Below, piece after piece: positions 43,524 through 52,485 of a stretch of DNA of 64,000 nt (the first letter of the stretch is position 1; the number at the start of each line of letters is the position of its first letter). Made by a program: the position numbers and the translations under genes. Origin of the DNA: an uncultured Pelagibacteraceae bacterium (GTDB lineage Bacteria > Pseudomonadota > Alphaproteobacteria > Pelagibacterales > Pelagibacteraceae); contig CACCWT010000001.1 in NCBI GenBank assembly GCA_902549785.1, positions 10,108 to 74,107 of the forward strand. The letters are read 5' to 3'. The notes under the pieces were generated by a model. It did not search any database and had not been told where the DNA came from. It saw nothing but the letters and a program-made list of their open reading frames with translations.

Positions 43524-43559
43524 TTATAATTTTTTAAAATTGTATACTTTATAAAAGAA

Positions 43560-44750
43560 ATGCAAAGTTTTAAACTTAACGAAACCGATATTCTATCCAA
43601 TCAAGATTGGACGTTTCCGACTAATATTGCATACGGTCCAGGTAGATTAAAAGAAATAGGTGGTATCTGTAATAATTTAGATATTAAAAACCCTTTAATT
43701 GTTACAGATAAAGGTAGCACAAAATTACCATTTATAATTAATTTACAAAATTATTTAAAAAGTTCTGATGTAAAATCCGATTTATTTTTTGATATATCTC
43801 CAAATCCAAGAGAAGATGAGGTTTCAAATGGTGTTAGTAAATTTAAAGATGGAAACCATGATGCTATAATTGCTATCGGTGGAGGCAGTGCCATGGATGG
43901 AGGAAAATTAATTTGCCTCACAGCAAACAATGACGTTCCATTAAGAGATTTTGAGTTTGAATTAACTCCGCCTAAAATTAGCAAGGATAACCCATTCCCA
44001 AAAATTATAACTATTCCAACAACTGCTGGAACTGGAGCTGAAACAGAAATTTCAGCTATGGTTACTTATTTAAAAGAAGGCATGAAATTTTGTATGTGGC
44101 ATCCAGATGTTAGACCTTCCTTAGCATTGTTAGATCCAGAACTAACTATTGGATTGCCAGCAAATTTAACGGCATGGACTGGTGCAGATGCTTTAATTCA
44201 TGGTATAGAGGGTTATTGTGTTCCTGGTTTCAATCCAATGTGTGATGGCGCTGCTTTAGAAGGTTTATCTTTGATATCAAAATCTTTAGTCACAGCTGTA
44301 GAAGATCCTAGCAATATAGTTGCAAGAGGTGGAATGCATGTTGGATCTTGTTTAGCAGGAATTTCATTTTTAAAAGGTTTAGGATTAGTACATGCTATTG
44401 CTCATATGGTTGGAGCCGAATACAATACTCATCACGGACTAACGAATGCAATAATATTGCCTGTAGTTTTAAAATATAATCTACCAGGTATGGAAGAAAA
44501 AGTTAAAAGAATGTCAGAGGCTATGCAATTTAAAGATCATTCTGTAGATGCATTTATATCAAACATTGAAAACATTCTTGATAGAATTAAAATTCCAAAA
44601 AGTTTGAGCGAAATTGGAGTCCCCGAGGATTGTGTTGATAGAATTGCTGAAAAATCAATGAAAGATCAAGCTTATGGACAAAATCCTAGAAAAGCAACTT
44701 TAGAAGAAATAAAGGAACTTACTCTAGCATCCATTAAAAAAGCTAGGTAA
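43560..44750 (+). CDS. Iron-containing alcohol dehydrogenase
   Basis: A 396 aa group III (Fe-ADH) dehydrogenase. It has YGPGRLKEIG, the NAD-binding GGGSAMDGGKL (about residues 105-115), IPTTAGTGAETE and metal ligands D, H, H, H in TGADALIHGIE, LGLVHAIAHMVGAEYNTHHG. It interconverts an alcohol and an aldehyde with NAD(H); the substrate is unknown. A weak -10 (TATACT, 43543-43548) lies 11 bases before the ATG, so the mRNA leader would be very short. It heads a four-gene plus-strand run with amidase, EamA permease and homocysteine methyltransferase. Confidence 0.9.
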   Translation: MQSFKLNETDILSNQDWTFPTNIAYGPGRLKEIGGICNNLDIKNPLIVTDKGSTKLPFIINLQNYLKSSDVKSDLFFDISPNPREDEVSNGVSKFKDGNHDAIIAIGGGSAMDGGKLICLTANNDVPLRDFEFELTPPKISKDNPFPKIITIPTTAGTGAETEISAMVTYLKEGMKFCMWHPDVRPSLALLDPELTIGLPANLTAWTGADALIHGIEGYCVPGFNPMCDGAALEGLSLISKSLVTAVEDPSNIVARGGMHVGSCLAGISFLKGLGLVHAIAHMVGAEYNTHHGLTNAIILPVVLKYNLPGMEEKVKRMSEAMQFKDHSVDAFISNIENILDRIKIPKSLSEIGVPEDCVDRIAEKSMKDQAYGQNPRKATLEEIKELTLASIKKAR

Positions 44751-44762
44751 TGGTAAATTCTC

Positions 44763-46181
44763 ATGCTTGAAAATAAATCAGTTAAAGAAATTATTTCTTT
44801 AATTAAGAAAAAGGATGTTTCAGTAAAAGAAATAGTTGGCTTATATTTTGAAAGAATAAAAAAATTTAATTCATCTTTGAATGCTATTGTTTCAATTAAG
44901 GATGAAGAAGAAATAATTAAAGAAGCTGAGATTAAGGACAAAAATTTCGACGAGAACAAGCCGTTATTTGGCTTACCTCTTGCCTCTAAAGATTTGCTAG
45001 ATGTAGTTGGTTTTCCAACCACTTATGGTTTTCCTGGATATAAAGATTACTTTCCAAAAAAAAATTCTATAATTGTTGACCGTCAAATAAATGCCGGTGG
45101 AATAATAATTGGAAAAACAAACACTGCTGAATTAGGAGTGGGCGCTCATACAGCGAATAGATTATTTGGAATAACACCAAACATTTATGGAAATAGTCAA
45201 TCATCTGGTGGATCAAGTGGTGGAGCTGGTGTTGCAGTTGCAGCAAATTTACTGCCATTTGCTGATGGCACAGATATGATGGGTTCTTGTAGAACACCTG
45301 CTGCTTACGCAAATGTCTATGGTTTTAGACCAACACCAGGATTACTTCCCGATTATAGAACAAATGAAAAAAAGAAAAATCTTCCAGTTATTTCAACACC
45401 AGGATGTCTTGCAAGAACACCTGATGATATGTCTATTCTTTTAGATGTCATAGTTGGAGAACATAAAGAAGATCCAATTTCTTTCAGTTTAGATAATTCT
45501 TTTAGTGAGGTTAATTTAAGTGACCATGAATTTTCAAAAATAAAAATTGGATGGTTATCTGACATGAATGGTAACTATCAATATGATCCTGAGATAATTG
45601 AAATATGTAACAAACAACTTAACAATCTTGAAAAGCATAAAGTTATAATTGAAAACTTAAAACCAAAAATAGATGCTCATAAATTATGGAATTGTTGGGG
45701 CACATTAAGAGCAAAAAGTATTTATGAGGATATTATTACAATGAATATCAAAGATGTTAACGAAATGACTCCACAGGCGTTATGGGAATACAATAAAGGT
45801 ATCGAGCTCAAAGAGGAAGATGTAAAATCTGCTCTTAACTTAAGAATTGAATTATCAAATGATGTAAATAGTTTGTTTGGTGATTTTGATTTTTTAGCTT
45901 TACCATCTCAACAATCATTTCCTTTTGATAAAAATTTAAGACACCCAGAAAAAATAAATGAAAAATTAATGGACACTTATCATAGATGGATTGAAATACA
46001 TATATTTGCTAGTCTTTTTTACTTGCCATCAATTTCTTTACCTATTGGTTTTAATAATGATGGATTTCCAATAGGTATTCAAATTATAGCAAAAGAAAAA
46101 GAAGATTTAAAAGTGATATCTTTTGCAAAAAGATATGAAGAAATTTTTAATTTTTCTAAAATTAAACCAAAATTAAACTAA
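44763..46181 (+). CDS. Amidase signature family hydrolase
   Basis: A 472 aa Ser-cisSer-Lys amidase. The Lys lies in GLPLASKDLLDV (about residue 79), the cis-Ser in SSGGSSGGAGVAVAA, and the nucleophile Ser in GTDMMGSCRTPAAYANVYG, where the consensus is GTDxGGSIRxPA. The core is therefore intact, with unusual MM and C substitutions beside the nucleophile. It hydrolyses an amide to acid and ammonia; the substrate is unknown. It shares one base with the following EamA gene and lies 12 bases after the Fe-ADH gene. Confidence 0.87.
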   Translation: MLENKSVKEIISLIKKKDVSVKEIVGLYFERIKKFNSSLNAIVSIKDEEEIIKEAEIKDKNFDENKPLFGLPLASKDLLDVVGFPTTYGFPGYKDYFPKKNSIIVDRQINAGGIIIGKTNTAELGVGAHTANRLFGITPNIYGNSQSSGGSSGGAGVAVAANLLPFADGTDMMGSCRTPAAYANVYGFRPTPGLLPDYRTNEKKKNLPVISTPGCLARTPDDMSILLDVIVGEHKEDPISFSLDNSFSEVNLSDHEFSKIKIGWLSDMNGNYQYDPEIIEICNKQLNNLEKHKVIIENLKPKIDAHKLWNCWGTLRAKSIYEDIITMNIKDVNEMTPQALWEYNKGIELKEEDVKSALNLRIELSNDVNSLFGDFDFLALPSQQSFPFDKNLRHPEKINEKLMDTYHRWIEIHIFASLFYLPSISLPIGFNNDGFPIGIQIIAKEKEDLKVISFAKRYEEIFNFSKIKPKLN

Positions 46182-47074
46182 TGGTCAGACACAAACATCA
46201 TTTTAAAATAGCTTTTGCGTTAGCAATAGCTGCTGGGTCATGGGGAGTTTATTGGTTACCTCAAAGAATTTTAGAAGATGGGGGACTTACTGGAGGTTGG
46301 GGAACGATTTCTCAAATGATGATCGGAATTTTATTACTTACACCTATCTCTTTGTGGAGAAAGTATAAAGGTCGTACATCTGGTTTAGAAATTCCTTTTG
46401 TTGGTTTTTTAACGGGCAGTGGTTTTATATGTTACGCATTAAGTTTCTTGCTTACAGATGTTGTGCGAGCATTAATCATGTTTTACATGATACCTGTCTG
46501 GACGACTATTTTTGAAATATATTTTTTAAAAAAAAGACCAGGTTTCGAAAGAGTTTTAACTTTAAGCTTAGCACTAGGGGGTTTGTGGGTAGTTTTTAGT
46601 CAATCTAACATTATACCGTTACCACAAAATGCAGGAGATTGGTTGGCATTGGTAGGTGGTGTGCTATTTGGGGCTGGGTTGGTACGTTTAGAAATTTCCA
46701 AAACAGATGGTGTCTTTCCAGTAATCTTTTCTTTCTTTGTTTATGGGACAATATTTAACATTTTTGCTGGCTTTATTTTAAAAGATTACTTAGGACCTAT
46801 GCCGCCGATTGAAGCTTTTACATCAATGTTTACTTTTTTAGTTCTTATTTCAGTATTTTATTTTATTCCTACTGGAGTAGTTATAATGTGGTCTCCATCT
46901 GTTTTAGGTGCAGGCCTTTGTGCAATATTATATTTAAGCGAGATAGTAGTTGGAGTTATATCAGCTGGTATTTTAACAGATGAAACATTTGGTTGGAGAG
47001 AAGTTGTTGGAAGTACAATGATTGTTGTAGGAGGAGTATTAGCTGTTGTTCTAGCACCAAAAGAAGAAAAATAG
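46181..47074 (+). CDS. EamA/DMT family permease
   Basis: A 297 aa membrane protein with about ten hydrophobic helices. The N-terminal repeat starts IAAGSWGVYWLPQRILEDGG (residues 17-36) and the second near LVGGVLFGAGLVRLEISKTD. It overlaps the amidase gene by one base and directly abuts the homocysteine methyltransferase gene, so it probably carries a substrate or product of this small operon. Direction and ligand are unknown. Confidence 0.82.
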   Translation: MVRHKHHFKIAFALAIAAGSWGVYWLPQRILEDGGLTGGWGTISQMMIGILLLTPISLWRKYKGRTSGLEIPFVGFLTGSGFICYALSFLLTDVVRALIMFYMIPVWTTIFEIYFLKKRPGFERVLTLSLALGGLWVVFSQSNIIPLPQNAGDWLALVGGVLFGAGLVRLEISKTDGVFPVIFSFFVYGTIFNIFAGFILKDYLGPMPPIEAFTSMFTFLVLISVFYFIPTGVVIMWSPSVLGAGLCAILYLSEIVVGVISAGILTDETFGWREVVGSTMIVVGGVLAVVLAPKEEK

Positions 47075-48064
47075 ATGCTGTTTAAAGAAAAGTTTAAATC
47101 AAATTCAAAAATATTCTTAGATGGTGGAAATGGTTCTGAGATTGCAAACTTAGGAGGTGAGATGACACCAGCTTTTTCAGCATTAGCAACAATCACAGCA
47201 CCAGAAATTGTAAGACAAGTTCATGAAAATTTTATGGATGCAGGATGTGATGTTATTACAGCAAATACATTTAGCACTACAAGACACAATATGAATAGTA
47301 TTAACAAAGGTAATGAAACAAAAGATTTTATTGTTAGATCTGTCGATATAGCCAAAAAGGCAATTAAGAATAAGGGTAAAGAAAATACAGTTGGAATAGC
47401 AGGGAGTATGTCGAATTTTTTCTCACTAAAGGAAAATGAATTTGTTCCAGATCCAAAGTACATACCTTCATTCAGAGAGGAAGAGAGAAATTATAAAGAG
47501 GCTGCTAAAATCTTAAAAGAAGAGGGAGTTGATCTTTTAATTCTAGAAATGATATTAGATATAGATCACTCAAAAATCTTACTTAACTCTGCATTAGAAA
47601 CTGGTTTGCCTGTTTGGGTTGGACTTAGTTGCTGTATAAGCAAGTTTGATAATAACGTTATTGGAAGAAATTTTAAAGCTGAAAAAGAAAAATCACTTAT
47701 TTATGATGAAAGTATATACAAAGAGCAACCAAAATTTATTCCTGATGATAAGATTGTTCTTTTAGATGATATTATGAAATCTCTAACAAATATCGGCGGA
47801 GATGTTTATGGTATTATGCATACTTGGCTTGTTGATGCCTTTGATGGATTGAAGGTGATTAAAAATAATTGGCAGGGTCCAATTATGTTTTATCCAGAGA
47901 TACATAAGTTTGATACAAAAACTCATAAGGCAACAGTGACATACGCAGAGGATGAATTTGCTGATGAATGTGGAAAATTAATTGATGACCAAATTCAAAT
48001 TATCGGAGGGTGTTGTGGTGTCACAGACAATCATCTCAAAAAATTAATTTCAAGGTATTCTTAA
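47075..48064 (+). CDS. Homocysteine S-methyltransferase family protein (copy 1)
   Basis: A 329 aa zinc-dependent methyltransferase (S-methyl-trans domain, as in BHMT and MHT). Zinc ligands are a Cys in LSCCISKF (about residue 190) and the C-terminal Cys pair in IIGGCCGVTDNHL. The N-terminal FLDGGNGSEIANLGGEMTPA and ITANTFSTTRHNM are typical. It moves a methyl group from a donor such as glycine betaine, DMSP or S-methylmethionine to homocysteine, making methionine. Which donor is used cannot be told. It starts directly after the EamA stop. Confidence 0.86.
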   Translation: MLFKEKFKSNSKIFLDGGNGSEIANLGGEMTPAFSALATITAPEIVRQVHENFMDAGCDVITANTFSTTRHNMNSINKGNETKDFIVRSVDIAKKAIKNKGKENTVGIAGSMSNFFSLKENEFVPDPKYIPSFREEERNYKEAAKILKEEGVDLLILEMILDIDHSKILLNSALETGLPVWVGLSCCISKFDNNVIGRNFKAEKEKSLIYDESIYKEQPKFIPDDKIVLLDDIMKSLTNIGGDVYGIMHTWLVDAFDGLKVIKNNWQGPIMFYPEIHKFDTKTHKATVTYAEDEFADECGKLIDDQIQIIGGCCGVTDNHLKKLISRYS

Positions 48065-48072
48065 TTTTAATA

Positions 48073-49230
48073 TTAATTGTTAACTAAGTTTATCAACATA
48101 TTAATCATATCAACTTTATAACTCTCTTTTGTTGCAGATTTTGTTTCTAATACTGAAAAAAATGCTGCGACTTTGCCGGTTTTAAAATTTGTTGCCAAAA
48201 ACTGACCTCCATATCCAGAGTGTCCAATCATGTTACCTGATACCATTGTTGAATTTGAGTAATACAAATATTTATTTTTTGATAATTCCATGTATTTAGG
48301 TCCTAAATTTTTAATAGTTTTGTCTAAAAAAGAAGGTGATCCAACTTTTCTATTTCCAACCCCCATACCTTTTCTTGCAAAAAGTAAACCCATTCTTAAA
48401 AAATCTCTTGTAATTAAACAACCACCACCAGACATCCATGGCATCCCATATCTATCAGAGGCAATATATAAACCTTCTTCAAAGCCAGCAGCTTCAACTG
48501 CCGATAAAACCCAATCTCTTAAAGTTCTTCCACTTACCTTTTCTACAATTAATCCAACTACATCAGTATTTGCAGATTTGTAAAATGCATATTCAGATCT
48601 ATTTATTAAACTTTTGTTTTTAATTTTTTTAATTGTATTTAAATATTCTTCTTGGCTTAAATGATTTTTTAAATTTTTTGGTAGCCTCCAACCTCCAACA
48701 GGCTCATGTAAAAAGGAGGAAGAATATGCTTTAGTATAATCTTCGGTATAGGAATTTATAATATTCATATTCAAAACATCTTGTACTTTTGCATCAGAAT
48801 ACCCGCTTCCAATTTTAGGCAAATAATGTGAAACTTTTTTATTCAAATTTATTGAATTATTTTTCACAAGTTCACCTACAAATAAGTTAACAAACATTTT
48901 AGTTATTGACATAATTGTCTGTGGTTGATTTTTTTTGAAATCTTTAGCGTATTTTTCAAATAATATATTTTGACCTCTGCCAACGATTATTGAACAAAAA
49001 GATTTATTTTTGATCATTTTTTTTACCAATGGTATTTTACCAATTTTATTATTGGGTTTTGACTTTAGTTTTAATACTAGATCAGATCTTAGATAAAGAC
49101 TGTACCTATTTATTTTATGTAAATTTCTGTAACCAAATCTTCTAGTTTTTGGAAGATTCCATAAAGCCTTATTATCTTTAATTGTTTTTAATTCAGGACT
49201 TTTAACAGAGATTAATTTTTTTATTTTCAA
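48073..49230 (-). CDS. Beta-lactamase-fold serine hydrolase (class C-like)
   Basis: A 385 aa protein of the Beta-lactamase (class C/esterase) family. The SxxK motif is S-I-T-K in QTIMSITKMFVNLF, the Tyr motif lies in YAFYKSANTDVVG and the third motif is HSGYGGQF. No clear signal peptide is seen; the N terminus is basic (MKIKKLISVKSPELK), so it may be cytosolic and act as an esterase or peptidase rather than in beta-lactam resistance. It overlaps msrA by four bases and is convergent with the methyltransferase gene. Confidence 0.83.
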   Translation of the reverse strand: MKIKKLISVKSPELKTIKDNKALWNLPKTRRFGYRNLHKINRYSLYLRSDLVLKLKSKPNNKIGKIPLVKKMIKNKSFCSIIVGRGQNILFEKYAKDFKKNQPQTIMSITKMFVNLFVGELVKNNSINLNKKVSHYLPKIGSGYSDAKVQDVLNMNIINSYTEDYTKAYSSSFLHEPVGGWRLPKNLKNHLSQEEYLNTIKKIKNKSLINRSEYAFYKSANTDVVGLIVEKVSGRTLRDWVLSAVEAAGFEEGLYIASDRYGMPWMSGGGCLITRDFLRMGLLFARKGMGVGNRKVGSPSFLDKTIKNLGPKYMELSKNKYLYYSNSTMVSGNMIGHSGYGGQFLATNFKTGKVAAFFSVLETKSATKESYKVDMINMLINLVNN

Positions 49231-49679
49231 TATTTCAAAGATTTTTTTTGTTCGTATTTCTGGTGATATCCTTCTGCTTTACAATAATTTTTTTCCTTGG
49301 ATATTTTTGTTGATACCTTACCATTTAATTTTTTGTTCACTTCATTTAATACTTTTTCAGCAATCTTTTTTTCTTCATCAGTATTATAAAATATTTCTGA
49401 TCTATATTGAATTCCTACATAAGTACCTTGTCGATTTACTTGAGTAGAGTCGTGTAATTCAAAAAATAGATTAACCATGTCCTCATACGATTTTTCTTTT
49501 TCATCATATTGAACTTTCACAACTTCAATATGGCCAGTGTCACCACCGCACACAGCTTTATAGGTTACATTGGGATCATCTCCTCCACAGTAACCACATT
49601 CGGTAGAGATTATACCTTCAATACCTTCGTACTTAGTTTCATCCCAAAAACAACCAATACCGCCAATAAATGTCTTCAT
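49227..49679 (-). CDS. msrA: Peptide-methionine (S)-S-oxide reductase MsrA
   Basis: Reduces methionine-S-sulfoxide residues. The 150 aa protein has the catalytic Cys10 in GGIGCFWDET (family GCFW), the Glu/Tyr-containing STECGYCGGDDPNVTYKAVC region, GDTGHIEVVKVQYD and FFELHDSTQVNRQGTYVGIQYRS. A further Cys in the C-terminal KNYCKAEGYHQKY could be resolving. It overlaps the beta-lactamase-fold gene by four bases. MsrB is at the other end of the window. Confidence 0.93.
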   Translation of the reverse strand: MKTFIGGIGCFWDETKYEGIEGIISTECGYCGGDDPNVTYKAVCGGDTGHIEVVKVQYDEKEKSYEDMVNLFFELHDSTQVNRQGTYVGIQYRSEIFYNTDEEKKIAEKVLNEVNKKLNGKVSTKISKEKNYCKAEGYHQKYEQKKSLKY

Positions 49680-49697
49680 TATTTCTTAATTTATACT

Positions 49698-50612
49698 TTA
49701 GTTTTTTAAAATTGAAATGGCTTTAATTTCATCAACTCCTATTCCACAACAGCCACCTATAATTTGAGCTCCATCTTTAATCCAAGTTTTTACTTCATTT
49801 AAATAATCATTTGGAGTCATATCATCTATAAATCTCCAGTGTGGTTTTTCATAATATCCTTTATTTGGATATGCTCCTAGAGCTCCATCAAAATTTTCTC
49901 TCGCAGTTTTTATTGCCTTACCTGTAGTTTTAATATCAGAGTGGGCTACTAAAATTGGACCGTTATGAATTTTTTTAAAATTATTTATAGATTTTTCAAA
50001 ATTTTCATAGATGTGAGTATCAGAGTCAATTGTATCGTTGTACCCGAGCATTATTTGATTTTGATCATTCGTTACACACGATACCGACAACCAAACTGGT
50101 ATACTTATCTTTGTAGAACAGTTTAACATTGTTTCCACAATATCTGCTTGAGAAGACATAGCCTCTAAAATAATTAAATCTACTCCTTCACCTGATAAAA
50201 TTTTAAGCTGTTCATCAAAGCCAGGTATCATTGCTTTAACTCCTAGTTTGTAAAAATTACCAAAAGTTGAAACGCTTCCAGCAAGAGCAACATCTTTGTT
50301 TGAATTTTTAATTGCATCTTTTGCAACTTGAACACTTTTTTTATTAAATTCCTCTATTAAGTCTTCATAACCATACTGTCTCATCGATATAGGTGTAGTA
50401 CTATATGTATTTGTAGTTATTACATCAGCACCCGCATTTATATAATCTTCATGAATTTTTCTTACTAATTCTGGATTATCTACTGAGCATTTTCCACACC
50501 ACATTTTTTCATCCATTTTAGCGCCATTCTTTTCTAATTCAGCACCCATTCCACCATCTAAAATAATAGTTTTTTTATTTTCTAATTTTTCATGAATTGA
50601 TGAATAAGACAT
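49698..50612 (-). CDS. Homocysteine S-methyltransferase family protein (copy 2)
   Basis: A methyltransferase of about 304 aa, similar in fold to the one at 47.1 kb but diverged. It has IILDGGMGAELEKNGAKM near the N terminus, a zinc-ligand Cys in WLSVSCVTND, and the Cys pair in IIGGCCGIGVDEI. I place the start at the ATG at 50612 (MSYSSIHEK), four bases after the stop of the glyoxalase-like gene; a longer frame to 50708 would overlap that gene by nearly 100 bases and adds no conserved sequence. The methyl donor is unknown. Glycine betaine is attractive because this window encodes its supply. Confidence 0.86.
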   Translation of the reverse strand: MSYSSIHEKLENKKTIILDGGMGAELEKNGAKMDEKMWCGKCSVDNPELVRKIHEDYINAGADVITTNTYSTTPISMRQYGYEDLIEEFNKKSVQVAKDAIKNSNKDVALAGSVSTFGNFYKLGVKAMIPGFDEQLKILSGEGVDLIILEAMSSQADIVETMLNCSTKISIPVWLSVSCVTNDQNQIMLGYNDTIDSDTHIYENFEKSINNFKKIHNGPILVAHSDIKTTGKAIKTARENFDGALGAYPNKGYYEKPHWRFIDDMTPNDYLNEVKTWIKDGAQIIGGCCGIGVDEIKAISILKN

Positions 50613-50616
50613 AGTA

Positions 50617-51003
50617 TTATTCTTTGCTATTTGTGAAAGTGCAAATTTTATTTCCATCAAGATCACGTACGTACGAATAATAAACTCCTGATCCTTCTGG
50701 TCGTTCACCTCCTGATCCTTCGCTAGTACCTCCAGCTTTTAGACCTATTTTGTGAAATCTATCAACAATAACTCTTGAAGATGTTATAAATGATATTTGT
50801 GTTCCATTTCCAAAAGTTGCTTCTTTTTTATTAAAGGGTTTTGTAATGTAAAATTCTATTTCGTTTGTATCTTTTTTTCCATATGCTGCATAATCGTTCT
50901 CAACAGTTTCGTTTCTTGATAGTCCAATGACTTCCAAAACTTCATCATAAAACTTAATGGCAGCATCTAAATTATTTGTTCCCACCATTACATAACCAAT
51001 CAT
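50617..51003 (-). CDS. VOC (glyoxalase/dioxygenase) superfamily protein
   Basis: A 128 aa single-domain vicinal-oxygen-chelate protein with two beta-alpha-beta-beta-beta units. It begins MIGYVMVGTNNLDAAIKFYDEVL and ends SYVRDLDGNKICTF with a metal-ligand-type region. It resembles uncharacterised glyoxalase-like proteins, whose substrates are usually unknown. It lies between an aldehyde dehydrogenase gene (30 bases upstream) and a homocysteine methyltransferase gene (4 bases downstream). Confidence 0.84.
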   Translation of the reverse strand: MIGYVMVGTNNLDAAIKFYDEVLEVIGLSRNETVENDYAAYGKKDTNEIEFYITKPFNKKEATFGNGTQISFITSSRVIVDRFHKIGLKAGGTSEGSGGERPEGSGVYYSYVRDLDGNKICTFTNSKE

Positions 51004-51033
51004 CTCAACCTCAAATATCTTGAATATATTTTT

Positions 51034-52464
51034 TTAATTCCAGCCAGTAATTGCCTTAACCTCTAGGTATTCAGTAAACCCCCAAAGTCCACCTTCTCGA
51101 CCGTTACCTGATTGCTTAAATCCTCCAAAAGGTGCTCCAGTTTCTGCTCCTTGGCCATTAATATAAACTGTCCCTGCTCTTACTTTTCTTGCCACTCTTT
51201 TTGCTTTTTCTTTATCCTCAGTTTGTAAATAGTTACCTAATCCGTAAGACGTATCGTTTGTTATTTTAATTGCTTCTTCTTCTGTATCAAATGGAATAAT
51301 TGAGAGCACTGGACCAAATATTTCTTCTCTAGCGATTTTCATATCGTTGTTAACATCTACAAATATTGTAGGTTTGACAAAATACCCCTTATTAAGACCA
51401 TTTGGCAGATCGGGCCCTCCTGCTGCTAAAGTTGCACCTTCTTTAATGCCCTCATTTATGAGATTTACAACTTTATCATATTGAACTTTGGATACTAAAG
51501 GTCCAATGTGATCACCTTTTTTAGATGCCACATCTACTTTAATTTTATTTGCTTCATCTACAGCTTCTTTTACTGCTCTATCATAAATTGATCTTTGAAC
51601 TAGCATTCGTGTTGGAGCATCACAAGACTGTCCAGTGTTACTCATTATACTTCTTACTCCATCTCTCACTGCATCTGGATACGAATCTTCAAAAACTATA
51701 TTTCCACCTTTACCACCAAGCTCAAGAGTTACCTTTTTAATTGTATCAGCTGCATTTTTTTGTATTAGTTTTCCTGCTCTAGTAGATCCTGTAAATGAGA
51801 CCATATCAATATCGGGGTGGCCAGATATATGGTTTCCAACTACTTCTCCATTACCATTAACTAAATTAAATACTCCTGGGGGAAAACCAGCTTCATCAAT
51901 CATTTCTGCAAACAAAACTCCTGATACTGGAGCAATTTCAGATGGTTTTAAAATCATTGTACAACCAGCTGCTAGTGCTGGAATAACTTTAAGTACGATT
52001 TGGTTCATTGGAAAATTCCAAGGGGTTATTAGTCCACAAACTCCAATTGGCTCATATCTAATTTGGTTGTTTGATTTTGGATCAAACTGATGTTCAAAAT
52101 TAAAATTTTTTAAAATATCTATTGTATTTCTAGATATATCTGCACCCATTTTAGTATGAATATCTGATGCAAAATCTAATGGTGCACCCATTTCCATTGA
52201 TTGTGCTTCAACCATTTCATTCCATCTTCTATTATAAATTTTATCAAATTTTTCTAATAATTTTACTCTCTCTTCTTTTGTAGTTTCTCTCCAAGTTTCA
52301 AATGCAACTTTAGCAGCACTTATAGCTTTATCAGTATCCTCAATAGATCCTAAAGATATTACTGCAAAAGCCTCTTCAGTTGATGGATCAATTACATCAA
52401 AGTCATTAGGTTTGACTGGTGAAACCCATTTTCCGTTTATATAAAAATTTTTTTTTTCAATCAT
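51034..52464 (-). CDS. NAD(P)-dependent aldehyde dehydrogenase (second)
   Basis: A 476 aa aldehyde dehydrogenase. It has TPWNFPMNQIVLK (cofactor site), SFTGSTRAGKLI, catalytic Glu in LELGGKGGNIVFE (about residue 251) and catalytic Cys in SNTGQSCDAPTRM (about 285), with FGGFKQSGNGREGG near the end. It differs clearly from the enzyme at 17.7 kb. It oxidises an aldehyde; the specificity is unknown. A HIBADH-type dehydrogenase gene precedes it by 21 bases on the same strand, so the two may act on consecutive intermediates. Confidence 0.9.
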   Translation of the reverse strand: MIEKKNFYINGKWVSPVKPNDFDVIDPSTEEAFAVISLGSIEDTDKAISAAKVAFETWRETTKEERVKLLEKFDKIYNRRWNEMVEAQSMEMGAPLDFASDIHTKMGADISRNTIDILKNFNFEHQFDPKSNNQIRYEPIGVCGLITPWNFPMNQIVLKVIPALAAGCTMILKPSEIAPVSGVLFAEMIDEAGFPPGVFNLVNGNGEVVGNHISGHPDIDMVSFTGSTRAGKLIQKNAADTIKKVTLELGGKGGNIVFEDSYPDAVRDGVRSIMSNTGQSCDAPTRMLVQRSIYDRAVKEAVDEANKIKVDVASKKGDHIGPLVSKVQYDKVVNLINEGIKEGATLAAGGPDLPNGLNKGYFVKPTIFVDVNNDMKIAREEIFGPVLSIIPFDTEEEAIKITNDTSYGLGNYLQTEDKEKAKRVARKVRAGTVYINGQGAETGAPFGGFKQSGNGREGGLWGFTEYLEVKAITGWN

Positions 52465-52485
52465 AATTGTACTTTAACATAAAAT

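Noticed and set aside
48073..49230. Antibiotic-resistance beta-lactamase
   Set aside because: The fold is shared with esterases and peptidases; no signal peptide and no resistance context are seen.
50612..50708. N-terminal extension of the second homocysteine methyltransferase
   Set aside because: It would overlap the glyoxalase-like gene by nearly 100 bases and adds no conserved sequence; the ATG at 50612 lies right after that gene's stop.
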